A stretch of 50,519 bases of DNA from Clostridia bacterium (GTDB lineage Bacteria > Bacillota > Clostridia > Oscillospirales > CAG-272). Below, piece by piece: positions 15,493 through 25,600 of this stretch. The notes beneath the pieces are model-generated. The model saw only the letters and a program-made list of their open reading frames with translations. It was not told the DNA's origin and did not search any database. Numbering within the stretch: position 1 is the first letter of the stretch; every line of letters starts with the position of its first letter. The position numbers were made by a program, and so were the translations under genes. The stretch spans positions 1 through 50,519 of the forward strand of contig JAGASL010000010.1 in assembly GCA_017621755.1 (NCBI GenBank), written 5' to 3'.

Positions 15493-16434
15493 ATGAAAAA
15501 TCGCATTGACGGAAGAGTTGTCAGCAGTGTCGGGGGCCTTTTTGAGGTTCTTTGTACCGAAAACGGTGAAGAGCGCCGTATCCCATGCCGAGCACGCGGC
15601 AGCCTGCGCCGCGATGATGCGCGTGTGCTGGTTGGCGATCTTGTTGTGGTCGGCATAGAGGACGGTGCACGCGGCGAAACCGTGATCGACGAGGTTGCCC
15701 CGCGTAAAAATTCACTGATCCGCCCGCCGCTTGCTAATTTAGACGAGATGTACGCCGTTCTCGCCGTGAAAGATCCACCCCCCATGCCGGAAACCACAGA
15801 CAAGCTGCTTGCCATTATGGAGCACAATCGTATCAATTGCACCGTGGTGCTGACGAAGATTGATCTTTCCGTTAAAGAAGCAGCGCGCCTTGCCACGCTT
15901 TACCGCATGGCGGACTATGAGGTCTTTTGCGTGAGCTCGTTTAGTGGTGAGGGGATAGCTGCGCTTGCCGATCATTTGCGTGCGCATTTGGCCGGCGGTC
16001 GTACGGCCGCCTTTGCCGGGGCTTCCGGCGTTGGCAAATCCTCACTTATCAACGCCCTGTTTCCGGCTCTTGGCTTAACAACGGGCGAGATCAGCAAAAA
16101 GATCGGTCGTGGAAAAAACACGACCCGGCATACCGAGCTGTATCCAGTATACGGAAAGGCAGAAGGGGGCTTTTTGGCCGATACCCCCGGCTTCAGCATG
16201 CTGGATTTCGTTCGCTTTGATTTTATGTCCTGGCAGGATCTGCCGCATGCATTTCGTGAGTTTGCTCCCTATCTTGGCGAGTGCCGCTATGGTGATTGCA
16301 ATCACGTAAAGGAAGAGGAATGCGCGATTCGTGCAGCGGTGGAGAAGGGGGAGATCGCTACGTCTCGCTATGAGAGCTATACCTCTCTCTATGCCGTTTT
16401 GCGCGCGAAAAATCCCTACGCCGGAGAAAAATAA
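15493..16434 (+). CDS. rsgA: Ribosome small-subunit-dependent GTPase A
   Basis: RsgA is a circularly permuted GTPase that checks late 30S maturation. The 313-residue protein has an N-terminal OB fold, then the G4-like motif TKIDL before the P loop GASGVGKSS (near residue 176), the G3-like DTPGF, and a C-terminal zinc site with Cys and His (CRYGDCNHVKEEEC). It starts 6 bases after the kinase stop. In Bacillus rpe and thiN follow; here the run ends and rplJ's promoter begins. Confidence 0.96.
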   Translation: MKNRIDGRVVSSVGGLFEVLCTENGEERRIPCRARGSLRRDDARVLVGDLVVVGIEDGARGETVIDEVAPRKNSLIRPPLANLDEMYAVLAVKDPPPMPETTDKLLAIMEHNRINCTVVLTKIDLSVKEAARLATLYRMADYEVFCVSSFSGEGIAALADHLRAHLAGGRTAAFAGASGVGKSSLINALFPALGLTTGEISKKIGRGKNTTRHTELYPVYGKAEGGFLADTPGFSMLDFVRFDFMSWQDLPHAFREFAPYLGECRYGDCNHVKEEECAIRAAVEKGEIATSRYESYTSLYAVLRAKNPYAGEK

Positions 16435-16463
16435 AAATATTTGAAAAACTTTGCAAAAACCTA

Positions 16464-16492
16464 TTGACATTTTACATAAAATGCGTTATAAT
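16464..16492 (+). promoter_or_regulatory. Promoter of rplJL
   Basis: TTGACA (16464-16469) and TATAAT (16487-16492) are both perfect consensus and 17 bp apart. Upstream lie A/T tracts (16441-16460) like those in front of the rRNA and sigma-factor promoters of this window. Confidence 0.9.
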
Positions 16493-16498
16493 GCTGTT

Positions 16499-16579
16499 GT
16501 TATCCTAAGACAGCAGGTTCCCGTAAAGGTGCACAGCACTCTCCTGCCGAGGTGAAGCGTTAATAACTTTATGTGTATT
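16499..16579 (+). promoter_or_regulatory. Ribosomal L10 leader
   Basis: The untranslated region contains the conserved L10-leader elements around AGACAGCAGG and CTCCTGCCGAGG, which form the kink-turn-containing fold that binds the L10-(L12)4 complex. In Firmicutes this leader provides feedback control of rplJL; position directly before rplJ supports the call. Confidence 0.85.
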
Positions 16580-16624
16580 ATCCTTTTCTCGGTGTGCTAT
16601 GCCATACGGGAGAAGGATTTTTTA
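16580..16624 (+). terminator. Attenuator-like terminator in the rplJ leader
   Basis: An 11-bp stem with minor G-T pairs (16580-16590 with 16608-16618) is followed by six T residues, 26 bases before the rplJ ATG. Placed after the L10 leader, it is probably the switch by which excess L10 stops transcription. Confidence 0.75.
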
Positions 16625-16649
16625 TTTGATACGGAGGTGAAACCAAAAA

Positions 16650-17174
16650 ATGCCCAGCAACAAGATTCTTGAGCAAAAGCAAAACATCGTAAAAGAGTTG
16701 GCAGAGAAGCTGCGCAATGCACAGGCAGGCGTTGTTGTCAACTATCAGGGTATCACCGTAGAGGCAGACACCCAGCTGCGTAGAGAGCTGCGTGCCGCAG
16801 GCGTAGACTACATGGTTATGAAGAATACGCTGACCGGTCGTGCATGCGACGAGGTTGGTCTCGGCGATATGAAGCAGTACCTGGAAGGTATGACCGCTAT
16901 CGCTATCTGCGGCGAAGATCCCATCGCACCCGCCAAGATTACCAAGGCATATGCAGAGAAGATTGAAAGCTTCACTGTAAAGGCCGGTTTTATTGACGGT
17001 GCCGTTATCGATGCAGCAAAGGTTGAAGAGCTCGCAGCCATTCCGTCGAAGGAAATTCTTATCGCCAGAATGCTTGGTAGCTTGATCGGCCCTGTACAGA
17101 GTCTTGCGTTCGCTCTGCAGAGCGTCGTAGACAAGAACGGCGAGGAAGCTCCGGCTCCCGCTACCGAGGCGTAA
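16650..17174 (+). CDS. rplJ: 50S ribosomal protein L10
   Basis: L10 forms the base of the ribosomal stalk and binds the L7/L12 dimers. The 174-residue product has the expected N-terminal NIVKELAEKLRNAQAGVVV and MKNTLTGRA segments and a C-terminal helix for L12 binding. GGAGGTG precedes the ATG at 12 bases. Codon use is markedly biased toward a few codons, as for highly expressed genes. Confidence 0.97.
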   Translation: MPSNKILEQKQNIVKELAEKLRNAQAGVVVNYQGITVEADTQLRRELRAAGVDYMVMKNTLTGRACDEVGLGDMKQYLEGMTAIAICGEDPIAPAKITKAYAEKIESFTVKAGFIDGAVIDAAKVEELAAIPSKEILIARMLGSLIGPVQSLAFALQSVVDKNGEEAPAPATEA

Positions 17175-17229
17175 GCCTAACACAAAACAAAAATAAAAAA
17201 CATTCTATTAATAAGTGGAGGATATCACA

Positions 17230-17610
17230 ATGGCAAACGAAAAGACCACCCAGATCCTCGACCTCATTAAGGGTCTGACGATTCTGGAACTCTCTGACCT
17301 GGTAAAGGCAATTGAAGAAGAATTTGGCGTATCCGCAGCTCCTGTTGCAGTTGCAGCAGTTGGCGGTGCAGCCGCTCCCGCAGCAGCCGCTGAGGAGAAG
17401 ACTGAGTTCGACGTAGTCCTGAAGGCATTCGGCGCTAAGAAGCTCGATGTTATCAAGGTTGTACGTGAGATCACCGGTCTGGGCCTGAAGGAAGCTAAGG
17501 AGATGGTTGAGGGCGCTCCCAAGACTGTTAAGGAAGGCGTTTCCAAGGAAGAGGCTGCTTCTATCGAGGCTAAGCTGAAGGAAGCTGGCGCCGAGGTTGA
17601 AGTGAAGTAA
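17230..17610 (+). CDS. rplL: 50S ribosomal protein L7/L12
   Basis: The multicopy stalk protein recruits translation factors. I take the ATG at 17230 because GTGGAGG lies 9 bases before it and [12 protein letters not shown] is the canonical start; the frame could begin at 17215 but that ATG falls inside the ribosome binding site. It has the N-terminal dimerisation domain, an alanine-rich hinge (residues about 38-52) and the conserved C-terminal domain ([21 protein letters not shown]). 126 residues. Confidence 0.97.
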   Translation: MANEKTTQILDLIKGLTILELSDLVKAIEEEFGVSAAPVAVAAVGGAAAPAAAAEEKTEFDVVLKAFGAKKLDVIKVVREITGLGLKEAKEMVEGAPKTVKEGVSKEEAASIEAKLKEAGAEVEVK

Positions 17611-17630
17611 TTTCACCCCGTCTCAAAAGA

Positions 17631-17663
17631 GGCAACACGCACCTGTTCGTGTTGCCCCTTTTT
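17631..17663 (+). terminator. Terminator after rplL
   Basis: A perfect 9-bp stem GGCAACACG/CGTGTTGCC with an 8-base loop is followed by a T-rich tract. Confidence 0.85.
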
Positions 17664-17686
17664 CTTTGCAATTTTGTCGAACAGGC

Positions 17687-17715
17687 TTGACATTATTGCC
17701 ATAAACGTGTAAAAT
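17687..17715 (+). promoter_or_regulatory. Promoter of the transketolase operon
   Basis: TTGACA (17687-17692) and TAAAAT (17710-17715) are 17 bp apart, 40 bases before the transketolase start. Confidence 0.8.
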
Positions 17716-17754
17716 ATATAAGTAAAAGAATTTGTCAAATTGCGGAGGAGACTT

Positions 17755-18585
17755 ATGGAACAAGTAAAGCTTGACCAGCTGAAAGAAATTGCGCGGCAGA
17801 TTCGTATCGGCGTTATTGAGGGTACGTATCATGCAAAATCCGGCCACCCCGGCGGCTCGCTTTCGATTGCCGATGTTCTGGCCTATCTCTATTTTGAAGA
17901 GATGAATATCGATCCCCAAAATCCCAAAATGCCCGAAAGAGATCGCTTTGTTCTTTCTAAGGGGCATACGGCACCGGCGCTGTACGCTACGCTGGCCGCG
18001 CGCGGTTTTTTCCCGGTTGAGGATCTGAAGACCCTTCGCAAAATTGATTCCTATCTGCAGGGGCATCCGGATATGAAGGGTACCCCGGGCGTGGATATGT
18101 CTACCGGCTCGCTGGGTCTCGGCATTTCTGCCGCCTGCGGTATGGCGCTTTCTGCCAAATACCGTGGCGAGGATTATCGTGTATATACGATCGTTGGCGA
18201 TGGTGAGAGCGAAGAGGGTCAGGTTTGGGAGGCCGCTATGTTTGCCGCCCACTATAAGCTGGACAACCTGGTCGCTTTTATCGACCTCAACGGCCTGCAG
18301 ATCGACGGTAAGATCACCGAGGTTATGAACCCCACGCCGCATGATGAAAAGCTGAAGGCCTTCGGTTGGAACGTGATCACCATCAATGCGCATGATTTTG
18401 AAGAGATCGCCGCTGCGCTGGCCGCCGCTCGCGCCTGCAAGGGTAAGCCTACCGCCATTATCGCATGCTCTGTCAAGGGCAAGGGCGTTTCCTTTATGGA
18501 GGATAAGGCAGATTGGCACGGCAAGGCGCCGAACGCTGATGAGTACGCACAGGCAATGGCAGAACTGAATGGGGAGGGCAAATAA
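17755..18585 (+). CDS. Transketolase, N-terminal (thiamine-diphosphate-binding) subunit
   Basis: Together with the next gene this makes a two-subunit transketolase of the non-oxidative pentose phosphate pathway. The ATG at 17755 follows GGAGGAG at a good distance; an earlier in-frame start has no ribosome binding site. Motifs include SGHPGGSLS, KGHTAPALYA, STGSLGLGIS and the diphosphate-binding GDGESEEGQVWEA...N-type site ending in DLNGLQ. 276 residues is the usual size for this half. Confidence 0.95.
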   Translation: MEQVKLDQLKEIARQIRIGVIEGTYHAKSGHPGGSLSIADVLAYLYFEEMNIDPQNPKMPERDRFVLSKGHTAPALYATLAARGFFPVEDLKTLRKIDSYLQGHPDMKGTPGVDMSTGSLGLGISAACGMALSAKYRGEDYRVYTIVGDGESEEGQVWEAAMFAAHYKLDNLVAFIDLNGLQIDGKITEVMNPTPHDEKLKAFGWNVITINAHDFEEIAAALAAARACKGKPTAIIACSVKGKGVSFMEDKADWHGKAPNADEYAQAMAELNGEGK

Positions 18586-18586
18586 G

Positions 18587-19525
18587 ATGGCAGAAAAAAT
18601 GGCAACCCGCGAGGCTTACGGCAACGCGCTCGTAGAGCTGGCGGAAAAATATGATTTCGTAGTACTGGATGCCGATTTGGCTGCCGCTACCAAGACGGGT
18701 GTTTTTAAGAAAAAGTACCCCGAGCGCTTCTTTGATTGCGGCATTGCCGAGGGCAATATGATCTCGGTGGCTGCCGGTATTGCTACCACCGGTGTGATTC
18801 CGTTTGCCAGCTCCTTTGCTATGTTTGCCGCCGGCCGCGCTTACGAGCAGGTGCGCAACTCGGTTGGTTACCCCCATCTGAACGTGAAGATCGCCGCTAC
18901 GCACGCCGGCGTTACCGTTGGTGAGGACGGTGCTACCCACCAGTGTAATGAGGATATCGCCCTGATGCGTACTATCCCAGGCATGATTATTCTCAATCCG
19001 GCAGATGCGCTTGAAACGCGCGCCGCTATTGAGGCCGCTATTCTGCATGATGGTCCTGTTTATATTCGCCTTGGCCGTGCTGCAGCTCCCGCTGTGAATG
19101 CAGAGGGCTATCAGTTTGAGATCGGCAAGGGCTATACGCTTGCTGACGGCAAGGATATTACCATCGTAGCCACCGGCTACATGACCCACATCGCGTTGGA
19201 GGCGGCAAAACTTCTGGAGGCAGAGGGCGTTTCTGCACGCGTGATCAACATGCCTACCATTAAGCCGTTAGATACCGCTATCCTTGAAAAGGCCGCGCGT
19301 GAGACCGGCGCTATCGTTACGGTAGAGGAGCACAGCATTGTTGGTGGCCTTGGCGGTGCCGTATGTGAGGCCCTGGCTGAGAGCTGCCCGGTACCGGTTA
19401 CCCGTGTTGGCGTGCCGGATTGCTACGGTCGCTCCGCTTCTGCCGGCGAAATGCTGACGTTTATGAATCTGACCGCCGAGAGCATTGCTGCCCGCGCAAA
19501 GGAAACGATTGCCCGCCGCGTGTAA
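18587..19525 (+). CDS. Transketolase, C-terminal (pyrimidine-binding) subunit
   Basis: The second half carries the pyrimidine-binding domain with the catalytic glutamate region FFDCGIAEGNMISVAAG, the THAGVTVGEDGATHQ motif, and the C-terminal transketolase domain (EEHSIVGGLGGAV). The start ATG at 18587 lies one base after the N-half stop (TAAGATG), with GGGGAGGG as ribosome binding site, so the two subunits are made in step. 312 residues. Confidence 0.95.
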   Translation: MAEKMATREAYGNALVELAEKYDFVVLDADLAAATKTGVFKKKYPERFFDCGIAEGNMISVAAGIATTGVIPFASSFAMFAAGRAYEQVRNSVGYPHLNVKIAATHAGVTVGEDGATHQCNEDIALMRTIPGMIILNPADALETRAAIEAAILHDGPVYIRLGRAAAPAVNAEGYQFEIGKGYTLADGKDITIVATGYMTHIALEAAKLLEAEGVSARVINMPTIKPLDTAILEKAARETGAIVTVEEHSIVGGLGGAVCEALAESCPVPVTRVGVPDCYGRSASAGEMLTFMNLTAESIAARAKETIARRV

Positions 19526-19549
19526 AACGGCAAAGGGGAGAATTTGACC

Positions 19550-20995
19550 ATGATCAAAAAAGAGTATCTCTGGCCCAAGCGCATCCTTCTGGAGGAAGGG
19601 GACATCACCTATGGTGAAAACCTGAAGATCGAGGTGCCGCGCCAGATCTTGCTTGGTACGCCGACCAAGGAATATACGCGTATTGCCGGCCGCGCATCCA
19701 TTTTGCTTGATTTTGGCATCGAGGCACGCGCTACGCTGCGCATACTGTGCCGCGAGGTGAAGAAAAACGGTGCCTTGGCAACAACGCGTGTGCGTGTTCG
19801 CTTTGGTGAATCCGCCTCGGAATGCTGTGCCGAGATCGGTGAGCGCGGTGCTTGCAACGACCACCAGCCGCGTGATTTTGAGATCGTGCTTACCAGCTAC
19901 TCTGATGGGTGCTATGGGCAATCCGGCTTTCGCTTTGCAAGGCTTGATTTCTTAGAGGACGATGCAGAGGTGCTGCTGCATGCCGTATTTGCCGAGGGGC
20001 AGACCATCGATCTGCCCACGCGCTATCAGTACCGCGGCAAGGATCCTGTGGTGGCTGATATTTACCGTGCCGCCAAGCGCACGATCGACCTTTGCTCGGC
20101 TGGGGAATACGTGTGGGATGGCATTAAGCGTGACCGCCTGGTCTGGATCGGTGATATGCATCCCGAGATGCTGGCGCTTACAACGCTGTACGGCCGCGTA
20201 CCGATGATGGATAATTCGCTGAATTTCATGCGTGAGACTACCCCTATCGGTACCTGGATGTGCGGCATTACTACCTATTCCGCCTGGTGGATCATCACCT
20301 TGGCCGACTACTATGCCCGCACCGGCTGCGCAGATCTGGTGGCAGACAACCTGGCCTACGCGCAGGACGTGGTAAAGCAGTTCTTGCAGTGTGTCGATGA
20401 AGAGGGAAGCATTCATTTGAACGGAATGGTCTTGGTCGATTGGCCGACGCACGGCCAGCCGGATGAGGAAGCCGGTGTGCGCGCTATTCTGCTGATGATG
20501 GCCAAAAAAGCATCCTATCTCTTTTCTGCCATGGCTTATCCCGCGGGAAATGCCGTTGAGCTGACAAAACGCCTGCAGAAACAACCTATTGTTGTAACGC
20601 ATTCGATGCAGGTGGCAGCCCTGAAGTACTTTGCCATGGGCGAGCTGCTGCGTGAGGATATTGCCTTGATGAGGCGCCTGGGGGCAGACGGCATGTCTAC
20701 CTTTATGAGCTATTACATTCTTACCGCCTATGCACGCTACTGCGGCAAGGAAGCAGCCTTAGAGCTGATGAAGACCTATTATAACGGCATGCTTTCTCGC
20801 GGTGCAACCACCTTCTGGGAGGATTTTCATCTTGATTGGCTGGAGGGCTCTGGCCGTATTGATGAGCTGCCTGTGGAAGGGGAAAAGGATCTGCATGGCG
20901 ATTACGGTGCCTTCTGTTACGTGGGCTTCCGCCATTCCTTCTGCCATGCATGGGCAACCGGTATTCTGCGTTTTATGGAAGATATCGGCATTTAA
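19550..20995 (+). CDS. Alpha-L-rhamnosidase-like six-hairpin glycosidase (GH78-type)
   Basis: The 481-residue protein has the family hallmark YVWDGIKRDRLVWIGDMHPE near residues 185-205, typical of the (alpha/alpha)6 catalytic domain of bacterial alpha-L-rhamnosidases, and a preceding beta-sandwich part. There is no signal peptide, so it would be cytoplasmic. Family members with several accessory domains are often 700-1000 residues; this is a short form. I choose the ATG at 19550, 9 bases after GGGGAG, over a TTG at 19544. It lies 24 bases after transketolase, an odd partner; perhaps deoxy-sugars or plant glycosides feed the pentose pathway. Substrate unproven. Confidence 0.8.
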   Translation: MIKKEYLWPKRILLEEGDITYGENLKIEVPRQILLGTPTKEYTRIAGRASILLDFGIEARATLRILCREVKKNGALATTRVRVRFGESASECCAEIGERGACNDHQPRDFEIVLTSYSDGCYGQSGFRFARLDFLEDDAEVLLHAVFAEGQTIDLPTRYQYRGKDPVVADIYRAAKRTIDLCSAGEYVWDGIKRDRLVWIGDMHPEMLALTTLYGRVPMMDNSLNFMRETTPIGTWMCGITTYSAWWIITLADYYARTGCADLVADNLAYAQDVVKQFLQCVDEEGSIHLNGMVLVDWPTHGQPDEEAGVRAILLMMAKKASYLFSAMAYPAGNAVELTKRLQKQPIVVTHSMQVAALKYFAMGELLREDIALMRRLGADGMSTFMSYYILTAYARYCGKEAALELMKTYYNGMLSRGATTFWEDFHLDWLEGSGRIDELPVEGEKDLHGDYGAFCYVGFRHSFCHAWATGILRFMEDIGI

Positions 20996-21011
20996 TTTTA
21001 AGCAGACGACA

Positions 21012-21045
21012 GTGCGCACGCTTGGCTATGCCGGGCCGTGCGCAC
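21012..21045 (+). other. Intercistronic hairpin (possible terminator or processing site)
   Basis: A perfect 9-bp stem GTGCGCACG/CGTGCGCAC with a 16-base loop lies between the glycosidase and the phosphatase gene. No T run follows, so it may slow decay or cut expression rather than end the transcript. Confidence 0.5.
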
Positions 21046-21072
21046 ATTTACTTGAAAAAGAAGGAAAAACAA

Positions 21073-21846
21073 ATGATTGCAAATTATCATACCCATACGT
21101 GGCGTTGCAACCATGCAAGCGGCACAGAAGAGGAATATATCCAGCTGGCGATCGAACGTGGTGTTCGCGTGCTTGGCTTTGCTGACCACGCGCCTATGCC
21201 GTTTTGTGATGGCCACTACTCCGGCTTCCGCATGACGCTGGAGCAGTTTCCCGATTATATGGAAACGCTGCTTGCCTTGCGTGAGAAATACCGCTCGCAG
21301 ATCGAGCTGCTGATCGGCCTGGAGGTAGAATATTATCCGGCCGTGTTTGCCGATCTGCTTGCGTTTGTTCGCCCATACCCGGTAGATTACTTGATCCTTG
21401 GCCAGCACTTTATTGGTAACGAGGGGCAAGGGGATCCTTATTCCGGTGCGGCAACCGAGGATGCGGGCGTTCTGAAGCGCTACGTTGACCAGGTGATCAC
21501 GGCCATTGAGACCGATCTCATTTCCTACATTGCGCACCCAGACCTGATTCACTACGTGGGGGATGATGCCATATACCGCCGCGAAATGACCAGGCTGTGC
21601 CAAGCCGCAAAAAGGCTGAACGTCCCCCTAGAGATCAACCTGCTTGGCCTCTCGGAGGGGAGACATTATCCGGTAGATAAATTCTGGCAGATCGCCGCAG
21701 AGCGTGGCAACGTCGCCATCCTCGGCTGCGATGCGCATCAGGTGCACCGCATGGCCGCCCCTGCCGAGATCGAACAGGGAAGAGCCTATGCAAAGAAATT
21801 TGGCATAACACTTCTGCAGGAGTGCTCACTTCGTAAGCCTTATTAA
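21073..21846 (+). CDS. PHP-family histidinol-phosphatase-like hydrolase
   Basis: The 257-residue protein starts at 21073 with the metal-binding motif NYHTHT and continues with GFADHAP, the central GLEVEYYP, LGQHF, ISYIAHPDL and the late GCDAHQV motif, all PHP-domain metal ligands. It matches the HisK/HisJ subgroup that dephosphorylates L-histidinol phosphate, but no other histidine gene is near, so a different phosphate ester is possible. The frame can be extended upstream to 20950, but that part overlaps the previous gene and lacks a start signal. Confidence 0.85.
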   Translation: MIANYHTHTWRCNHASGTEEEYIQLAIERGVRVLGFADHAPMPFCDGHYSGFRMTLEQFPDYMETLLALREKYRSQIELLIGLEVEYYPAVFADLLAFVRPYPVDYLILGQHFIGNEGQGDPYSGAATEDAGVLKRYVDQVITAIETDLISYIAHPDLIHYVGDDAIYRREMTRLCQAAKRLNVPLEINLLGLSEGRHYPVDKFWQIAAERGNVAILGCDAHQVHRMAAPAEIEQGRAYAKKFGITLLQECSLRKPY

Positions 21847-21860
21847 GGAGGATGAAAAGC

Positions 21861-22616
21861 ATGGATCTCGTACTTTTAACCGCGCTGGGCGTGGGAGGTG
21901 CCACGCTGATCGGCGCGCTGATCGGCTTTGCCTTTAAGAATATTTCGCACCGCTTCAGCGATATCGTGCTGGCCTTTGCGGCCGGTGTGATGCTGGCGGC
22001 GGCGGTGCTTGGCCTGATCGTGCCTTCTATTGAATATGGCGGGAAATTCGGCTTGATCATCACGGTAGCCGGTATTTTTGTTGGTGCCGTATGCCTGAAC
22101 CTGATGGATAAGCTGGTGCCGCACATGCACCACATGGTTGGCGCCGATCAAGAGATGCATGGCGGCAACGAAAACCTGAATCGCGTGCTGCTGTTCGTCA
22201 CGGCCATTGCCATTCACAACCTGCCTGAGGGTATTGCTGCCGGCGTTGGCTTTGGTGCAGGGAACACGGCCGAGGCGCTTGTGATCGCCGGCGGTATTGC
22301 CCTGCAAAACATCCCAGAGGGGATGGTCATCATCGGCCCTATGCTGGCGGCCGGCGTTAGCCGCAAGAGAACGCTATTGCTTGCCTCGGTCACCGGTCTT
22401 GTTGAGGTGCTTGGCACGTTGATCGGCTACTTTGCCGTAAGCCTGGCTTCTGCTATTCTGCCGTTCGCCTTGGCCTTTGCAGGGGGCACGATGCTGTATG
22501 TAATCAGCGACGAGATGATTCCCGAAACGCACGCCCACGGTAGTGAGCGAGGGGCTACCTATGCCTTGCTGGTCGGCTTTTGCTTAATGCTGGTCTCTGA
22601 CGTTTTGCTTGGATGA
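21861..22616 (+). CDS. ZIP-family metal transporter (ZupT-like)
   Basis: The 251-residue membrane protein has about eight hydrophobic helices and the two ZIP metal-site motifs HNLPEGIAAGVGFG and GGIALQNIPEGMVI, with a His-rich loop (HMHHM) between helices. ZIP transporters bring zinc, iron or manganese into the cytoplasm. AAGGAGG lies 9 bases before the ATG at 21861; the ATG at 21852 would touch it. It follows the PHP metalloenzyme at 14 bases and is probably co-transcribed. Confidence 0.92.
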   Translation: MDLVLLTALGVGGATLIGALIGFAFKNISHRFSDIVLAFAAGVMLAAAVLGLIVPSIEYGGKFGLIITVAGIFVGAVCLNLMDKLVPHMHHMVGADQEMHGGNENLNRVLLFVTAIAIHNLPEGIAAGVGFGAGNTAEALVIAGGIALQNIPEGMVIIGPMLAAGVSRKRTLLLASVTGLVEVLGTLIGYFAVSLASAILPFALAFAGGTMLYVISDEMIPETHAHGSERGATYALLVGFCLMLVSDVLLG

Positions 22617-22699
22617 CGAAAAATTCATAAAATATGATAGAAAAATTTGACTTTTTGTGTCATAATAAGGCGTAACCCTGTTCGTTTCGGAGGATATTT

Positions 22700-25600
22700 A
22701 TGAAGGAATACAGAGCGGGAATCGACATCGGTTCCACGACGGTAAAGCTGGTCGTTCTGGATGAAGAGGACCAGGTCATATATGGTGAATACAGGCGCCA
22801 TATGGCGCGCACCCAGCAAACGCTGGCTGAGATGTTAGGCGAGGCGCGGGCACAGCTGGGTGCCGTGCGCCTGCGCGCGCAGATCACGGGCTCTGGCTCG
22901 ATCAATCTTGGCTGCGCCATGGGCATTGGCTTTGTGCAGGAGGTTGTGGCGGTTGCTTCGGCCTTGAAGCACAGCTATCCGCAGACTGACGTGGCCATCG
23001 AGCTGGGCGGCGAGGATGCCAAGATCATCTATTTCAAGGGCGGTCTTGACGAGCGCATGAACGGCGTTTGCGCCGGTGGCACCGGCTCGTTTATTGACCA
23101 AATGGCTGCGCTGTTACAGACCGATGCTGCCGGATTGAATGCCGAGGCGGCGCATTACGAAAATATATATCCCATTGCCGCGCGCTGCGGTGTGTTTGCC
23201 AAAACCGATATTCAGCCCCTGATCAACGAGGGGGCCTCTAAGGCAGACCTGGCCGCTTCTATTTTTCAGGCAGTCGTTAACCAAACCATCTCTGGCCTTG
23301 CCTGTGGCAAGCCTATTCGCGGCTGCGTGGCCTTTCTTGGTGGCCCGCTGCACTTTCTGCCAGAGCTGAAGAACGCATTCATTCGTACCCTGCGTTTGAC
23401 ACCGGAAAATGTGGTTGACCCGCAAAACGCGCATCTTTTTGCGGCCATGGGTGCCGCCTTGGCGGCGGAAGAAGCCGAGGCGGTGCCGGTTGATCATATG
23501 ATCGAGCAGCTGACCCAGGGCGTGGAGATGGATTTTGAGATCAAGCGTCTTGAGCCACTGTTTGCCGACCGGGCAGAATACGATGTGTTTTGTAATCGGC
23601 ACAACCGCGCCGTGGTTGGCCGCGCCGAGCTTGCTACATATAGCGGCAACTGCTTCCTCGGCATTGATGCCGGCTCCACTACCACCAAGCTTGCCCTGAT
23701 CGGTGAGCAGGGCGAGCTGCTGTTCTCGTTCTATGCCAATAACCAGGGCAACCCCATTGGTACCGCGATGAATGCCATTCGCATGCTAAAGGATGCCATG
23801 CCGCAGGGCGCGCACATCGCCCGCTCCTGCTCCACCGGCTACGGCGAGGCGCTTCTCAAATCTGCCTTCTGCCTTGACGAGGGCGAGGTAGAAACGGTTG
23901 CCCATTGCACGGCCGCCTCCTTCTTTGACCCGCAGGTGGATTGCGTGCTGGATATTGGCGGTCAGGATATGAAGTGTATTCGCCTCAAGAACGGCGTGGT
24001 AGATACCGTGCTGCTGAACGAGGCATGCTCCTCTGGTTGCGGCTCGTTTATTGAGAACTTTGCTACCTCGCTTGGCTATACAGCACCCGAATTTGCGCAA
24101 GAGGCGCTTTTTGCTGAGAACCCCGTTGACCTTGGTACCCGCTGCACGGTGTTTATGAATTCTAACGTAAAGCAGGCACAAAAGGAAGGTGCTACGGTCT
24201 CTGATATTTCTGCCGGACTGGCTTATTCGGTTATCAAAAACGCGATCTTTAAGGTGATCAAGCTGGCTGATGCCTCTGATCTTGGCAGCCATGTTGTGGT
24301 GCAGGGCGGTACCTTCCATAATCGCGCTGTGCTTCGTGCTTTTGAAAAAATTGCCGGCGTTGAGGCGGTCTGCCCTGATATATCTGGCATTATGGGCGCT
24401 TTTGGCGCCGCGCTGCTGGCAAAGAACCATTATCACGGGCAGCAGACAACGACCCTTTCCTTAGATGAGATCCTGGCCTTGACCTACACCTCTACCACCA
24501 CACGCTGCGGTGGCTGCTCCAATCACTGCATGCTGACCATCAATCGGTTCCCGGGCGGGCGCCGTCACATTACCGGCAATCGCTGCGAAAAGGGGCTTGG
24601 CGGTGAAGGGAAGAAGCAGGATGTTCCCAACCTCTTTGCCTATAAGCTCAAGCGTATGTTTGATTACGAAACACCAGCTCCCGATGTGGCGCCGCGTGGC
24701 ACGATCGGCATTCCGCGCGTGCTGAATATGTATGAAAACTATCCGTTCTGGGCGACCTTCTTCGGTCAGCTTGGCTTTCACATCATTCTTTCGCCTCTCT
24801 CGGATAGAAAGCTGTATGAGCGCGGCATGGAATCGATCCCGTCAGAATCTGAGTGCTACCCGGCCAAGCTCTCGCACGGCCACGTACAATGGCTAATCGA
24901 TGAAGGCATCAAGACCATCTTCCACCCCTGCGTATACTATGAGCATAAGGAATACGAAACAACGCAAAATTGCTATAATTGCCCGATCGTTGTCTCTTAC
25001 CCCGAAAATCTGAAAAACAACGTAGAGGCTATTGCAGATGGTAACGTGCATTACGTGCGCCCCTTTATGGCCTTTCGCAGTGAAAAGGTGGCAACCAATC
25101 GCCTGGTAGACGTGTGCCGCGAAGAATGGGGCATTCCTGAAAAGGAGGTGCGCCGTGCCGCCCATGCTGCCTGGGTAGAGCAGCGCCGCGCCAAGGCTGA
25201 CGTGCGTGCTGCCGGTGCTGCCGCGCTGGAATGGATGGAGAAGAATGGCAAAAACGGCATCGTCATCGCCGGCAGACCCTACCATCTTGACCCGGAGATC
25301 AATCACGGCATCCCGGAAATGGTAACCACCTTTGGTCTTGCCGTACTGACAGAGGATAGCCTACCGATCGATTTTACCCCTACACGCCCCATTCGCGTGC
25401 TTGACCAATGGGTCTACCACTCCCGCCTGTATGCGGCGGCAGAATTTGTCCGCACGCGGGACGATTTAGAGCTTTTGCAGCTTAATTCCTTTGGCTGCGG
25501 CTTAGATGCGGTCACGACCGATCAGGTTGCCCAGATCTTAGAGGGGAGCAATAAGCTGTATACCGTTCTTAAGATCGATGAGGTAAACAACCTTGGTGCC

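Noticed and set aside
22621..22699. A promoter with TTGACT at 22647 and CATAAT at 22661 before the activase gene
   Set aside because: The spacer is only 8 bp, far from the 16-18 bp needed, and no other box fits well.
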